NCBI GenBank assembly: GCA_016785225.1
Contig: JAFBJZ010000607.1
Location: 496,001-560,000, forward strand
Source: Psettodes erumei
Lineage: Eukaryota > Chordata > Actinopteri > Pleuronectiformes > Psettodidae
DNA: 64,000 nt
Reading direction: 5' to 3'
Below, in pieces: positions 1-11,900 of the stretch (position 1 is the stretch's first letter; the number at the start of each line of letters is the position of its first letter). A model generated the notes under the pieces. The model had not been told where the DNA came from, made no database searches, and saw nothing but the letters and a program-made list of their open reading frames with translations. The position numbers were made by a program, and so were the translations under genes.

Positions 1-1278
1 CAGTTACCAATCAACCAAAAACCAGCACAACATCACAGGTGCTCTGGGTGAGTGCCCCAAAAATTAAGTGACACATAAATCTCAACGTGACATACCGAAA
101 AAAAGGAGCTGAACAATGAAAAGTCACTGCATTGTCAAAAACAACAGGGAGTGTTCTGCCTAAACAACGCAATGGAGTTGGAGGAATGACAAATAAGAAA
201 CGGGATTCCGTGCATCGGTCCCACCATGCAGGTGTCTGGCTGAGACTGGGGTCGTGGGGGGGGTGGACAGCATGACATCACACTGAGCGACCTGTGACAC
301 ACAGATGGACCCTGACTTACTTTGGTGATGAGTGGCGGTGGGATAGAGAGCCATATGGGAAGGTTGTGAACGTGGACTGGGCATGGAGGGAGTTAAAAGA
401 TGCAGGTGAAGAACTGCCAGAGGCGGTGAACAGTGAGGACGGGGACTCGGGGCTCCAGTCCCAGGAACTAAAAGCAGAACAGGGTCACGTCCCCACAGGC
501 GAGAGGAGGGAGAGGACCATGGATCATACCAGGGCAGGCAGTATGGCGGTTACAGAATCAAGAGTGGACGTACTGCACTGTACAGTCACAGATATGGCAC
601 GGTGGTGGACGGACAGGCGGGGGGGGCAGACATGTTTAGTTTAGGCATCTAGTTGGTCAGTATTTACAAATGGAATGCCGGCGATAGCCATTATCTACTA
701 TTTCTTCTGTCTCCTTTATGAGGCATGATTGATGCTGCTTTGAAAACTGCCTTCATAACAACATTGTTTTCATAACCATAGGGAAAAAAGCAAAACATAA
801 AACCTGTCCCTGAGTTCTGCTCATGTTTTATTCTGCAATTTTGGAAACAAGCAAACCTAGGTTGCTCGAGAAATCACAAAAAAACCCTCCAACAGTAAGG
901 TTTAATATTGCACATATTAAAAGCACTTACTCTCAATTAGCTTGATTAACATAACATTAACGATGACTCATGTTATGATTATCATGATTAGCCGATTATG
1001 GTTGCTTTTCTCAATTTTGCATTAAGTGCACCAAATAAAATACGTATTTCAGGGTGAAATTAGACTGGCAGTAAAATTATATATCATTACTATCATATCA
1101 ACTAGTGTTCATTGAACTGAAGCCCTGCAGTGGACCCAGGGAACAGTGCATTTGTTAAAAAGGCAGTACATCTTCTTATGTAGACCAGTCAGGCAACAAT
1201 GAGTTTTGTATCTCGCGTGCAGCCGTACTGCTCAGCCAGCCACTGTTTTGATCAGCACACTTGATGCCTTATACTCAC
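1..1278. other. snx14 intron 16 (partial), with an unexplained GC-rich block
   Basis: This stretch lies downstream, on the minus strand, of the last snx14 exon I can place. It should be intron, because the PX and C-terminal nexin exons of SNX14 must lie beyond the left edge. Most of it is AT-rich and featureless. The exception is about 190-645, which is clearly GC-richer and is open on both strands: a 116-codon plus frame from 294 and a long minus frame ending near 160. I recognise no protein in either frame. It could be a transposon remnant, a nested non-coding transcript or a chance GC-rich open stretch. Confidence 0.5.
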
Positions 1279-1305
1279 CGAATGTCATCCAAACTGAGGC
1301 TATTT
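1279..1305 (-). other. snx14: snx14 27-nt microexon (NSLSLDDIR)
   Basis: Between AG (minus strand, just above 1305) and GTGAGT (below 1279) lies a 27-nt in-frame exon. It completes an Arg codon and reads NSLSLDDIR-type residues, as in the longer human SNX14 isoforms. Its length is a multiple of three, so inclusion or skipping keeps the frame. This fits regulated, for example neuronal, microexon splicing. Confidence 0.75.
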
Positions 1306-4300
1306 CTGGAACAATATGCACAAGGAGTTAGTGGCAGGGCCCCACGGCCACATACACACCTCACCCCCTGATGAAAACATGACATTCGATGCCTGGGTTC
1401 AACTCAATTTACTTCAGATTTAAGTTTCATTGTACTGCAAAGCAAAAATAAAAAATAAAAAAATATATTTTTTGCTGCTAATTTACAGCTTATTTTAGAC
1501 AACTGACGTATATTCTTCCTTCACAATGCAGTGGCCATTGCGAAACAGTTCAAAAAATGATAAATTATCAGTCAAATTCAGACAGACGGAACTTGGGCTG
1601 CATGAGGGTGCAAACACTGTAATTGATTTTCTTCAAACTACCAGTGAGGCATTCTGTGCTTTACTTGGTTGATTTCTGTTACTATCAGGATAATCAAAAG
1701 TGACCTGTGCATCAACGTACTGGTAACCATTATCAACAAGCTTTTCTTTGTCACACACAAACAAAGTGAAAGCCTACCTGCTCATCTTGGAGTTCCTGGC
1801 AGGAGACTCTGCCCCTCGCAGAAGCTGGCGAAAGTACTGGGGAGTGACAGAGGAAATGAGCATACAATTCAGGTCAGTCAAACACAGCATATGCAAATTC
1901 TGATAACACTGCTGCGTATAAGCAACATTAAAGAAAACTTGTAATTCATCGACCGACTCCTTTCTATATTAATAAATAATAATTGATAATCACGGCTTCA
2001 CAGTTCATTTTGAAAAAGGAACAGGAGACAAAATAAGTGATTCGGTGAAATATAGAGAATTAATATTTCAAATTTTTATTTTTTTTCGAGACACAGTATG
2101 TATGCACTGCAGTGGCCTGCTGTGGACAATGGCTGAGCACTGGTTGACCCAGCTGTATTCAATGAAACTGCCTCTGAGGGGTGAAATTCGGCTTGGCAGC
2201 TTGGCATAACGCCAGTGTCGGCTCATTGGCCAGTTGTGCGTCTGGTATTGATGACATGGACGATAGTGGTTGGTGGCTGAGAGATCGGAAGAGGATAACG
2301 CAAGAGAGTCATTGAATTCCAAATCAGCCCTGCTTCCAGCATTTGACAAATATAGTTCTGTTACTTCTGACATAAACTAAAACTCAAATCCTGGAAGATA
2401 TAAACATTCAGTCTGTGCTAAAACAACCATTATTTATGAAAGGACTGCATTTCGAAGAACATAACAGACAGATGTAACACAGATATAAATAATAGAGATG
2501 ATTGATAAAGTGGTTTGAGGCTTAGGCAGATGCTGCAAGCGAAATGACAGTGAGTGCAATGTTATTTCTTGATGAAGAAGCTAACCTCATCACTGTGACA
2601 AAACATGGGGGTGAAGACGTTCTCCAGGAGGGAAAGGACGTGTTCGTAGGCTTCGAACAAACACCTCATTGTCTGTAGTTTGACCACTTCTGCATACGGA
2701 CCTTCTGCAACTGGGATATACAATAGAAAAAAGGGTAATAATAATGTTAATTCAAGTATATGCAGTAGGCATGTATGCTTCTTCAATGAATGAATCTTAG
2801 AGGAGATCCTTGTCACACACTGTTGCGTATTTCTTCCACGATAAAGGGGTCAAAGCGGATCTTGTCAACGCTCTCATCCAAGCAGTAGGTCTCATAGATC
2901 TTCTTCACCTCGTCATGAAGCATCATCTTCTCTGTGTCTGACAGCTCTGGGCACAGTATCCTATCGTTGAATTCCTCTGAGAAGTTGAAAGAGTGTTAGT
3001 AAGTTCTCAGGTGTTGTTGGTCCCAGTGTTGGCAGGACACATGGTAAGAGAGCTAGGTTACTCCATGCAGATGAAAGTGGCCTCTTTTTAAAAAATCTGA
3101 GAGGACTGGGAAATACTTACCAACTGCAAGGCAGAACTGGAGTACATGGACAGCCCCCTCTTGCTTCAAAAAGTTCATGAAACGAAAGAGAAGGTCTTGC
3201 TGTTCTCTGATTTCCTTCAGCTCAAGCTTTAGCACCTGGTGTGTGTGTGTGAGAGAGAGAGAGAGAGCAGTTGGAAAAGCAGAAAATCATCGCTTAGTGA
3301 TCCTTCAGCTTCTTGTGAGATGAGGTGGTGAGATATAGGGCTACAATGCATCTGCATATTGTGATTAAAGTATGCATTCGATGATATCACAGCACCTTGC
3401 TCATAAAGTGGTACATAGATATTTTTAATTTTGATCAGAGGTTGTATACAAATAAAAAAAGGTTAAGGATCACGTACTGAGAGCTTTTTGTTCCGAGTAT
3501 CAGAGTACTTTTGCAGGAAAGGAACCAATGTTGACGCGGGCTCTGTTGCCTCTTCAGGCTTGAAGGACAAAAGAAAATTCAGAACATGGTTATCACATGT
3601 ACCCATAAATTACAAACACTCTTTGGCATTACACAGATGTAGAAAGGAAGCGGTGTGCAGTTCCACATATACTCACAGGGGAGTTGTCGATGAATATCAA
3701 AATTAAATGATTGACCGTGTCCTGAAAAAAATAAAATGATACAGTAAGAACTTTTGGCGTTCTACCCATTTCCATGCTTATGATAAATGACATTCATCAA
3801 CCTGCTTGCTAAATCCAAGTCAAATTGAGCCCTAGTGTGTCTACACTCACAGGATCAGCCAAGTAGTCCATTGAAGGAAGGAAGACAGAACCAGCCAAGA
3901 CTTCTCTTATGAGGAGAGTAAGAGATCTGAGAGGAGTGAAGAGATAAGGGAGCAGGAAATAAGAAAGTGAAAGACGACAGAATGATCCTTCCCTACTTTT
4001 GTATAGTGTCAATACTGTCAGCTTTTCTCTTTTGGGGACAACAAAGTATGCTGATGCTGTGATGTTTTGTGACACACTGACAAATATATAGGGAGACTGA
4101 ACAGCCTTTGCTGTCCCAGCTGCCTGTTACCTGCAGTCTGTACCCTTGGGTGGCAGGATGTAGGGGAAGAGCATCTCAGTCAGCTTCCTGAGGTAGAGAA
4201 GCTCGTCTCTACGACTGCGAAGGGCCACATGGAGGTCAGGACCATATTCCTCCAGGGCAGCTTGTTGAAGATACTCTGTGTTCTTCACTGAAGGGGACAG

Positions 4301-6060
4301 CAAAAATAGAGTTAGCTGTTTATGGTGAAGAGGAGTCAATGGGTTAATGTATGATAGTAATACCTTTCTGCCTGGCTTTGCTTATTATTTCAATATGCTT
4401 CATGGAAACTTTAAGAAGCTTTTGTGTGATGAGGGATGCCACATCCACCTGAGGGAGGAATTTTTTTTTTACAAATAATTCAGTCCACCAGCATCCCAAA
4501 ACTTTAACCATGTACAGTCTAATTTGTCACCTTCTGTGTTCGGCGGACAAGCACAGCTGCAAAGAAACGCAAAGTCACTCTTAGCTCATCAACAAAAGCC
4601 TCATCATCTGTGATGTCTCTGAAAAAGAACAACTTCACAGTCACTTTGATCGCTCCATACAACACATTATACTGCCTCAATTTGTTTTTTTATGTTGAAA
4701 AGAACATACAGAAAAATGGCTTACCTATACCAAGGATGCACAAAATTTTCCAGAACAAGCTCCAGAATCTTGGAAAAAAGAACAAGATCGGCTTCAGAGA
4801 TAAATTGGTAATTTAACTTAATATTAATTTTTAAAAAATATGTTTAAAGCATGCATGTATACCTCTGAAAGAGAAGCATCAACCTTTGAGGGAACTTTAA
4901 GGTCAAGCCATGGCTGATAGTTTTCTAGTAATAGGGTCGGTCTATCAGTAAATGGACAAAACAAGAAATACAACATTATTATACATCAAGAAAAGCATAA
5001 GAATCCTGTCTAAACATAAGAGGGACATGCAGCATCTTCCATAACTTCACGTCACAACACACATTGAACACATGGAATTTATGTTGACAAACCAAATGCA
5101 AAAATATTCAAGCAAAATTGTACAAAAGAGCCTCACATCAATAAATTCAAGTCAGTTATTTACCAGTCTAGCTTACTGGTTTCTTCCACACTAATCACTT
5201 AATTTGATTTTCACCCACTGTAAAGTCACAGTACAACACAGTACACAGTACTGTCTCAGCCTCCACTTCCCTTCACCATAACCAGGGGACTCACCTGTGC
5301 CTTTTGCATTTGATTTTTCCACAAACGGCACAGCTGTGTCCCAGTGGAAACAGTTCCTGCTGATATGACTGAAAGAGAAAAGTTCACAGAAACTGACAGC
5401 ACTTATGGAGATCCCATCATTCCCTTGAGCTGCAAAATTGCCTTAATGATGGAGGATTTGTGTAATATAGATTACATAAGAACAGCCAATAATCTATAAT
5501 TACTTTATGCAATTTCCTGACACTCAGTCATAAAGTTTAGGGGACATTAAGTATCAGTATACTACAATATCAAAGCAGAAGTTTTTAATTTTTTTAAGTT
5601 GTTACAATCAAATTTAATTTTGCCTGAACTCCATTTGGTAATTCCTGCTCTCTGACCTACCTTGGTCTTTGGTTTGATGGAGACTAAGACGTTAGGCAGC
5701 AAAGACTCCGGCCCCAAAGAGCAGTAAAAAGTGACGACTCCGGCCAGGAAGGACCAAAACACCATTATAATGTGAATGTATCTGTGAAAACAAACACTAA
5801 CTGTGTAAAAAAAAACAACTAAAATACTAGTAACTACTACTGCTTTTGAGTAATAGATGAGAGTGTTAGGGATGTCTGACATTAAATAGCATAGAAAATG
5901 TGATACAAATATCGTGTACTTACCTGTTTAAAAGCACAGTGGAGAGCAGCAGGACCAGCAGCAGAAAGCAGAAGAGTGGGTACTGTCGGCCCAGCTCTCT
6001 GATGCGGTCCAGTTTTATCCTGCCTCTCATTTTCTGCAGAAAAGCCCTGATGCATCCCAT
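1279..6060 (-). CDS. snx14: Sorting nexin-14, N-terminal part (16 exons, 3' end outside window)
   Basis: Exons, in transcript order: 5924-6060, 5661-5781, 5295-5368, 4863-4941, 4725-4768, 4531-4618, 4364-4448, 4131-4287, 3851-3926, 3677-3721, 3478-3558, 3121-3235, 2821-2976, 2586-2710, 1778-1836, 1279-1305. Together they give 489 codons plus 2 nt with consistent phases. The protein closely follows vertebrate SNX14. Residues about 27-68 hold two hydrophobic segments (QYPLFCFLLL, then FWSFLAGVVTFYCSL) that anchor it in the ER. A Cys/His cluster (GHSCAVCGKIKCKRH) follows, then the PXA domain (about 115-290) and the RGS domain (about 325-460, with LLFRFMNFLKQEGAVHV and TMRCLFEAYEHVL). The PX and C-terminal domains are not in the window. 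SNX14 works at ER-endosome-lipid droplet contacts. The start ATG at 6058-6060 was chosen because it precedes the membrane segment at the distance seen in the family. The neighbour syncrip lies head-to-tail on the same strand, as in human. Confidence 0.95.
2068..2373 (-). other. Open stretch in snx14 intron 14, no recognised product
   Basis: A 101-codon minus-strand open frame lies in the intron between exons 2586-2710 and 1778-1836. It resembles nothing I know. An AG at its 5' side would, if used as an acceptor, put a stop codon second in the snx14 frame. It is therefore not a normal coding exon. I treat it as intronic sequence, possibly an old repeat. Confidence 0.3.
3237..3267. repeat. (TG)n(AG)n microsatellite at an snx14 splice acceptor
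   Basis: Alternating TG then AG dinucleotides. On the minus strand they read (CT)n(AC)n and run directly into the CAG acceptor of the snx14 exon 3121-3235. The microsatellite therefore doubles as the polypyrimidine tract, and its length could affect splicing. Confidence 0.8.
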
Positions 6061-6760
6061 CTTCACCTGTGTATATGTCGCCTACTGCATATTACTGCGA
6101 AAATAAAGAACGCATTACGGAGCGACTGTCTAAATTATAAATAAGGCGTGCAGCAGCGATACATTCCGTTTATTTTGAGCACCTGATTTTGCTTCACGTA
6201 CCAAACAGGTTACAGTGATTTTAATTATCGACTCGGGCACTTACTCACTGAATGAGTACGTTCGATGTTATGGGCCATTTTTAATGTAGTCCAGCAGCGA
6301 CACCATCATGAATTTGCAGAATAAAATGCGCAGACTGCCTGTCTGTAGGATTCGGCGTGGGATGGGCGAGGTGCAAGCACACAGCTGTAAACCGCAGAAG
6401 GATTAGCGGTAATTACGCAGCATCAGTTGCGCACAGGCCGACCTAGCACTCCGGTGGTGTTGTAGTGTTTGGCTAATGGCTGCGCTGCTCCAGCTGTCAT
6501 TCCCGTCTGCTCAGAGGGCTGCGGCTGCTGCCTGGTTGTCGTGATGTCACCTCCGCTGCCTTTCCAGAAGCAGCATGGAGAATACTAGCACAGGGAAGCA
6601 AGTGTACAGGCGACAAATTAGTAAACCAGAGCGGGAGTGGCGTTCGTCCGCCATCTCGTTTTTCTTTTTTTAAAATCATGTTCTCGAACGGACTCGCGTT
6701 GATAATATCACTGTGCGGTTGTTAACTCTCCGTGACGAAAACTTAGAGGGGGGAATTTGC
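6061..6760 (-). promoter_or_regulatory. snx14: snx14 5'UTR and promoter region
   Basis: This is upstream of the snx14 ATG on the minus strand. The stretch 6340-6660 is noticeably richer in GC and CpG than the flanks, as expected for a housekeeping TATA-less promoter. I cannot place the transcription start. No other gene is visible. Confidence 0.5.
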
Positions 6761-7425
6761 ACAGGAAAATATAATCCCTTTTTATCTTAAGGAAAAAGTC
6801 TCTTCAGGTTAACGTCATTAATTAAAAATAAATAAATAAATTTCGTCAGTGAATTAGTTCCGGCACCCACGTCCTTGCTGTTGCCATGGTTACATGCAGA
6901 CTTAGGCGTTACACTGCTATAGTAATGGCTGTAATTGGCATCCAACTGCAGTTAAAGCAATACATTGTTTACAGACTTAAATGTTATACTTAAGATTGAG
7001 AACCAGTGAGGCTGAAGGACCAAGTTAACTCTCCAGTCCGTGGATGCATTAAGTTAATCAAACAGATTCAGGCACAAATTGCGCTATTTCGAGCAGCCAT
7101 ACTTGCCCACTCGTTGTATATGCGAATGAAATGGGAGTGTAAACTGACCTAATTTGTCTTTAGGCCTTGTCGCTTGCTTTAAATAGGCCCTTTCCCCGCT
7201 GTCGTTTAGAAACGACATATCAGAATAAGAACACATGGAATTAATGGCAATATTCAGTTTAATCCTGCCCGTTTCAAGACTCCAGTGTCGCACAAGACGG
7301 CTCACTTGTACGGCTTCCCGGGACGGTTTCAAAATCAGACCTTGGGCCAAACTGAAACAAACACCGGCTAGTCCACAGCAGAGCTTTTAGCATCTCATGA
7401 GGATTTTATCCAAAGAGTAAGACAC
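6761..7425. other. Short spacer between snx14 and syncrip
   Basis: This separates the snx14 promoter from the syncrip poly(A) site. I see only short open frames and an AT-rich patch near 6825-6840. Nothing functional can be supported. Confidence 0.5.
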
Positions 7426-8929
7426 AGATAGAAATCAAAAACTTTATTACAAAAATAAGTTACACTCACCTCCATTTTACAGTATAAAACAATTTATTTG
7501 CAGGAATGCAAAAAAACGTTGTTGGCCACCAACAATAGTTTAAAACTGCTAACATCTTTTTTTTCAAAAGGTGGTTGTTATGATTTTATTGAGGGAGTTA
7601 ACTGTATAGAAAACTGGGATTGAAGAGCACAGTTTCCTTTTTGCTATACCTGGAAATAGAAATCATTCACTGCAGTATCCCTTCTACCACTATGTGACTT
7701 ATGATCCCTCACCAAATCAGAGCAGCTATCATTAGGCACACATGCTCATGGCTGGGCAATATGGCGATTCAGTCATCCGTCAAGATTAACTCAGAAGTTC
7801 TACATAGCTGCTGTCTTGGGAGCTGAAAGGGATCATTTAAGATTTACAAGATCTTACATGATGAAAGATTGGTTTAGGTTAACATTATTCTCAAGTTGTT
7901 TGAAAATGTATTGTTATCAATATAAAAACAAACCCACTGGAATAATACAGTGGCACAAAAGGGACACTGCAGGGCTTTATTTTTGTTTTTTTTTTTTTTT
8001 TTTTTAATCAAAGGCAGTTGGATGCCTGTGATGTTGAAGCCTTTACAAAAGTAACATTTTATCCGAAAAACTATACAACCAGTAACTACATACTCTGAAG
8101 AAGCAAGGCGGCTAATTCAGTTCAAAATAGGATAAAAGCAGGGCTTGTTCTAACTCATCATATGAGATTGTTTTGCATGCCCAGTTTCACTGTTTGCAGT
8201 GTCAGAGCCGCAGCTAAAATGACTATATTACATTAAGTACATCGTTTTTGCGCCGCAGCTCTTGTGCATATTTTGTATGAAAACAAGCCCTGCTTTCATC
8301 AATATAGTTTCCCTATTTACAGTACAGGCCGGGTAGTTTAGTCCTCTGTACTGAGGTAGTCAACCAACCCTTTAAAGACAAGTTCTGAAAAGAACCACTT
8401 TCCTGGAATGCCTGACTTATCCATGCCAGGTGGGTACACCCTAAAAACCTGCAAATGTTCTCTTTCAAACATCCAGATCAAACGATTAAGATTAACATGG
8501 ATATTCCGACAATAAAAATTGCAATTAGCACAAAAATATACAATAGCATCAAGCTCCTTTGAGCCACTTCAAACCTAAGAACTTAAAAAAGTGCAAATTC
8601 TTCAATAATTATTTAAAAAAATGGCATGTTCAGGGACAGGGAAGGGGTAGATTGTAAGGGCAATACATAGAGCCCTGTATATCAGGGCTGGGCAGGGGGA
8701 CTCGGGGCAAAGAGGCTGTGGCGAGTATTCAGAATCCTCCGATCATCTTTTTAAGGTGGCAGTTTCAGAAAAAAAAATAATAATAAAAACATGGGGGGGA
8801 GGGGCGATGCTTCTTCTGTAAGGCTGGAATATCATTGGACCTTTTTGTCGTGCTCGGTTTTTTTGTTTCAACATCCATTGCAGCTTACGGTGTTAACCCC
8901 ACTCTCAAGTCAGTATCCACTGGGACAGG
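7426..8929 (-). other. syncrip: syncrip 3'UTR
   Basis: This region lies between the stop codon at 8930-8932 and the AATAAA at 7443-7448. It contains no long open frame on the minus strand, is AT-rich, and carries a 20-nt homopolymer T tract (A in the mRNA) at 7986-8005. Its extent is inferred from the poly(A) signal only. Confidence 0.5.
7443..7448 (-). terminator. syncrip: syncrip poly(A) signal AATAAA
   Basis: AATAAA on the minus strand, about 1.5 kb downstream of the syncrip stop. Sequence between about 7425 and 8929 is then the 3'UTR. It has a T-run at 7986-8005 and long AT-rich segments, as usual for SYNCRIP. Confidence 0.6.
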
Positions 8930-11900
8930 TCAGGACCGCCCTCGGCCCCGTTTCCCTGCTAGATCAACGAGAGGACAGATAAAAATTAGTTCATGAAACC
9001 CACGTCGCCCACATTCCCCCGTCAACAAGCATACTGACTTAACTTGACTTAAAAATATAATATGTTGTGAATGACCTTTGTCTGCTGGCAGTGACAAGCT
9101 GACCCGCTGCTCTGAAAGATGACACCTGTCAAGGATTAGTTATGAGGCCAATAAGCAGGTGTAACTTCTTAAATGTAAAAGCAAGGTGTGCGCACTTTGT
9201 GTGTGGTGCTCTGGTCATTAGTAACATCACTTCCAAGAAGATCAATACCTGCGGCACTGCAGGTCAACCTCAACATTTGTGCAGCTGCTTTCATTTCCAC
9301 ATATGGTGCAGCACTGCCATACATGTTATCCCTCTGAACTTTGTGCTCTGCTGACTGACCCTCAGCTTTGGAAATATACAGTCACCAAGAGTGAGCTCAG
9401 TAGTCTTTTTTTTTTCCCCTCAAGCAGTGACTCAAAATGAAGTGAGCCACGTACCAAGTTCTTTTCTGCTAATGAGCAGTTATTATCTGGAATGGCAAAG
9501 TCAAGCTTTATTAGTCACCACTGTGTGGCTAATTTGATCATACTCACTTTGAAACTAACAGTATCCCATTGTGAAATATTTCAGTTTACCTCTGCTCGTT
9601 CCAGGGCCTCCTCGCTGGGAGAAGCCCAGCCGGCCCCTCGGTGTGACAGCACCGCGGCCTCTGGTCTGACTGGCACCTCCACGGACCCCTCCCCTTGCGC
9701 CTCGTCCTCTCCCAGACCCCTGGAAGTCCTCATAGCCGTAGTACGGGTCATCATAGCCACCCCGGTAGTTGTGGTAATCGTATCCATAGTAATCGTAATA
9801 GTCTTCGTAGCCATAATAATCAGGGGGGTAAGAATAACCACCCCTCCCTCCTCGGCCTCTGCCTCTTGTGGGTGGTGGCATGTGGGGAGGCCCGTAGTAA
9901 TAGTACTCATCATACCTGAAAGAGGACACCCAGGCTCAACATAAATATGGCTTCTTGCTTTGACATTAGCATAAATATTTGATAACTGAATGGCTAAAAG
10001 TTTGTAGGTCTGAGTTGCATTGCCCCCTCTTACATTTGCGTTTTAGCGGCTTGTCTCTGGGCTTTGCGCTCCTTCCTCTTCTGGTCAGGGGGCTTGGCAA
10101 AGACAATTTCAATATGCTCTCCTTCAAGGTCTTTTCCATTGAGATCAGCCAATGCCTGTGAAATTGTATAAGACAAGGTTCTGAAACGATTCTCACTGAC
10201 AATGACGACAAGTTCAAGTCAGGATACATGTCTTGTGTGTCATTCCAGAGACTGCCCCCATACCTTCACAGCACCATCTCTTTCCTCAAAGTGGATGAAG
10301 GCATAGTCTTTCAATTTTTTCACCCGCTCCAACTTGCCAAACTGGCTGAAGGCCTTTTCAAGTATCTCCTCTGTGACAGTGCTCGCTAAGTTCCTCACAA
10401 ACAGCACCTTGACCTGGGAAAAGGAAAAAAAGGCTTAAGTTTCCTACAGAAAATGGAACAAATACAAGTGCAAGAGGCAGTCAGAGAAACCATTTTAGAC
10501 ACATCCAGATGCATGATTTAGCATCAGCATGCTAAATGTAAGCTCACCTTAGCCATGACCTCTGGGTCTGGGTCCTCAATAGGATCAGCCCATTCCACGG
10601 TGACCACATTTCCCCACACCTTCACCTTGCCGCTCATCAGTCGGCGACGGGCCTGAGCAGCTGTTTTGTGGTCTTCATACTCCAAGAAGCAAAAGCCTCG
10701 ATTCTTCTTTTTGTCATCTGGCTGGTGGTACAATATGACATCATTTAGACCCTCTGCAGAACAGAAACAAGAGATGGGTGGAGAAAAACAGCAGGCGGTT
10801 ATTCATTATAACATCACATCAAATCTGCCTTGAGAAACAATCACAAGATAAATTAAAAACAAACATGAATATAATTGAAGACCTTTCAGTGATAACTGTG
10901 AAATTAAGTTATCTTTTTTTCCTGTCACTCAGAGATACCCAACCATGAGACCAAAAATAAACCCCACATTTTCTACATTTGGTGTCCAGTCAGATCTTAG
11001 CGGTAAACCATCACAGTAACGTGAGTCACTCCAGCACAGTATGAAGATCATCATTTGAACACAAACAGGAAATCATTTAACCCTCCTTACTGTCAAAGCT
11101 GCACCCAATGATTTCTTACATTACAGATCTTGAATGCAGATTTGAATCTAAATTACAGATATGAAGCTTTTCTGCACTCACCTGTAACTTTTGCAAATTC
11201 TTCAACAATCTGCTCTTTTGTTTTACTCTTAGGGATGGAGCCAACAAACAGTCTATTATTGGCCACAGAGATGCACACGCCAATATGTTTGCCCGGTCGA
11301 ATTTCATTGTTGTTGCACTGCGGAAGGATGGAGGATAGTTTTAAGTAAGGGACAAGAATAAAAACATGTGAAGCTATACAACGGAGCCCAAGACAACTTG
11401 ATATGGCAGCTATTTGACATCCTAAAGAAGTATTAGACATATTCCATATCTCCTCTACATTATTTATGATGTCATTAGCATATTGTATGGTACAAAGCTT
11501 ACTTAGTTCTCTTGACTAAACTCTACCCTCTTACTAGACTAAACCACATTAAACCCTCTCTCTTTCTGGTCACAACTGCAATAGAGTAGACATACCAATT
11601 TGACAGCCTGCTGTGCAGCTTCTTTAGTGCAGAAAGTGACAAAGGCATAGCCTCTGTTCAGGCCACTGAGAGGATCCATCATGAGGCGCAAGTCCCAGAT
11701 GGGGCCAGCTTTTTCAAACAGTGGAACCAGCTCATCCTCAAAGAGGTCTCTGGGGATTTTGCCTACAAATATCTGTCGGGTTGAGAGGAAAGATTATGAT
11801 GCATGAGGAAAAACTCTAATCTGACAAATGAGGTGAAGACAACCGAGGTATCCAGTCAGGTCTTAGCGGTAAATTATCAGTGTAACCATGGTTACTATAG

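Noticed and set aside
9492..9944. Plus-strand 150-codon frame opposite the syncrip RGG exon
   Set aside because: It is the reverse of the Tyr/Gly/Arg-rich exon; the I/V-rich peptide is a codon artefact.
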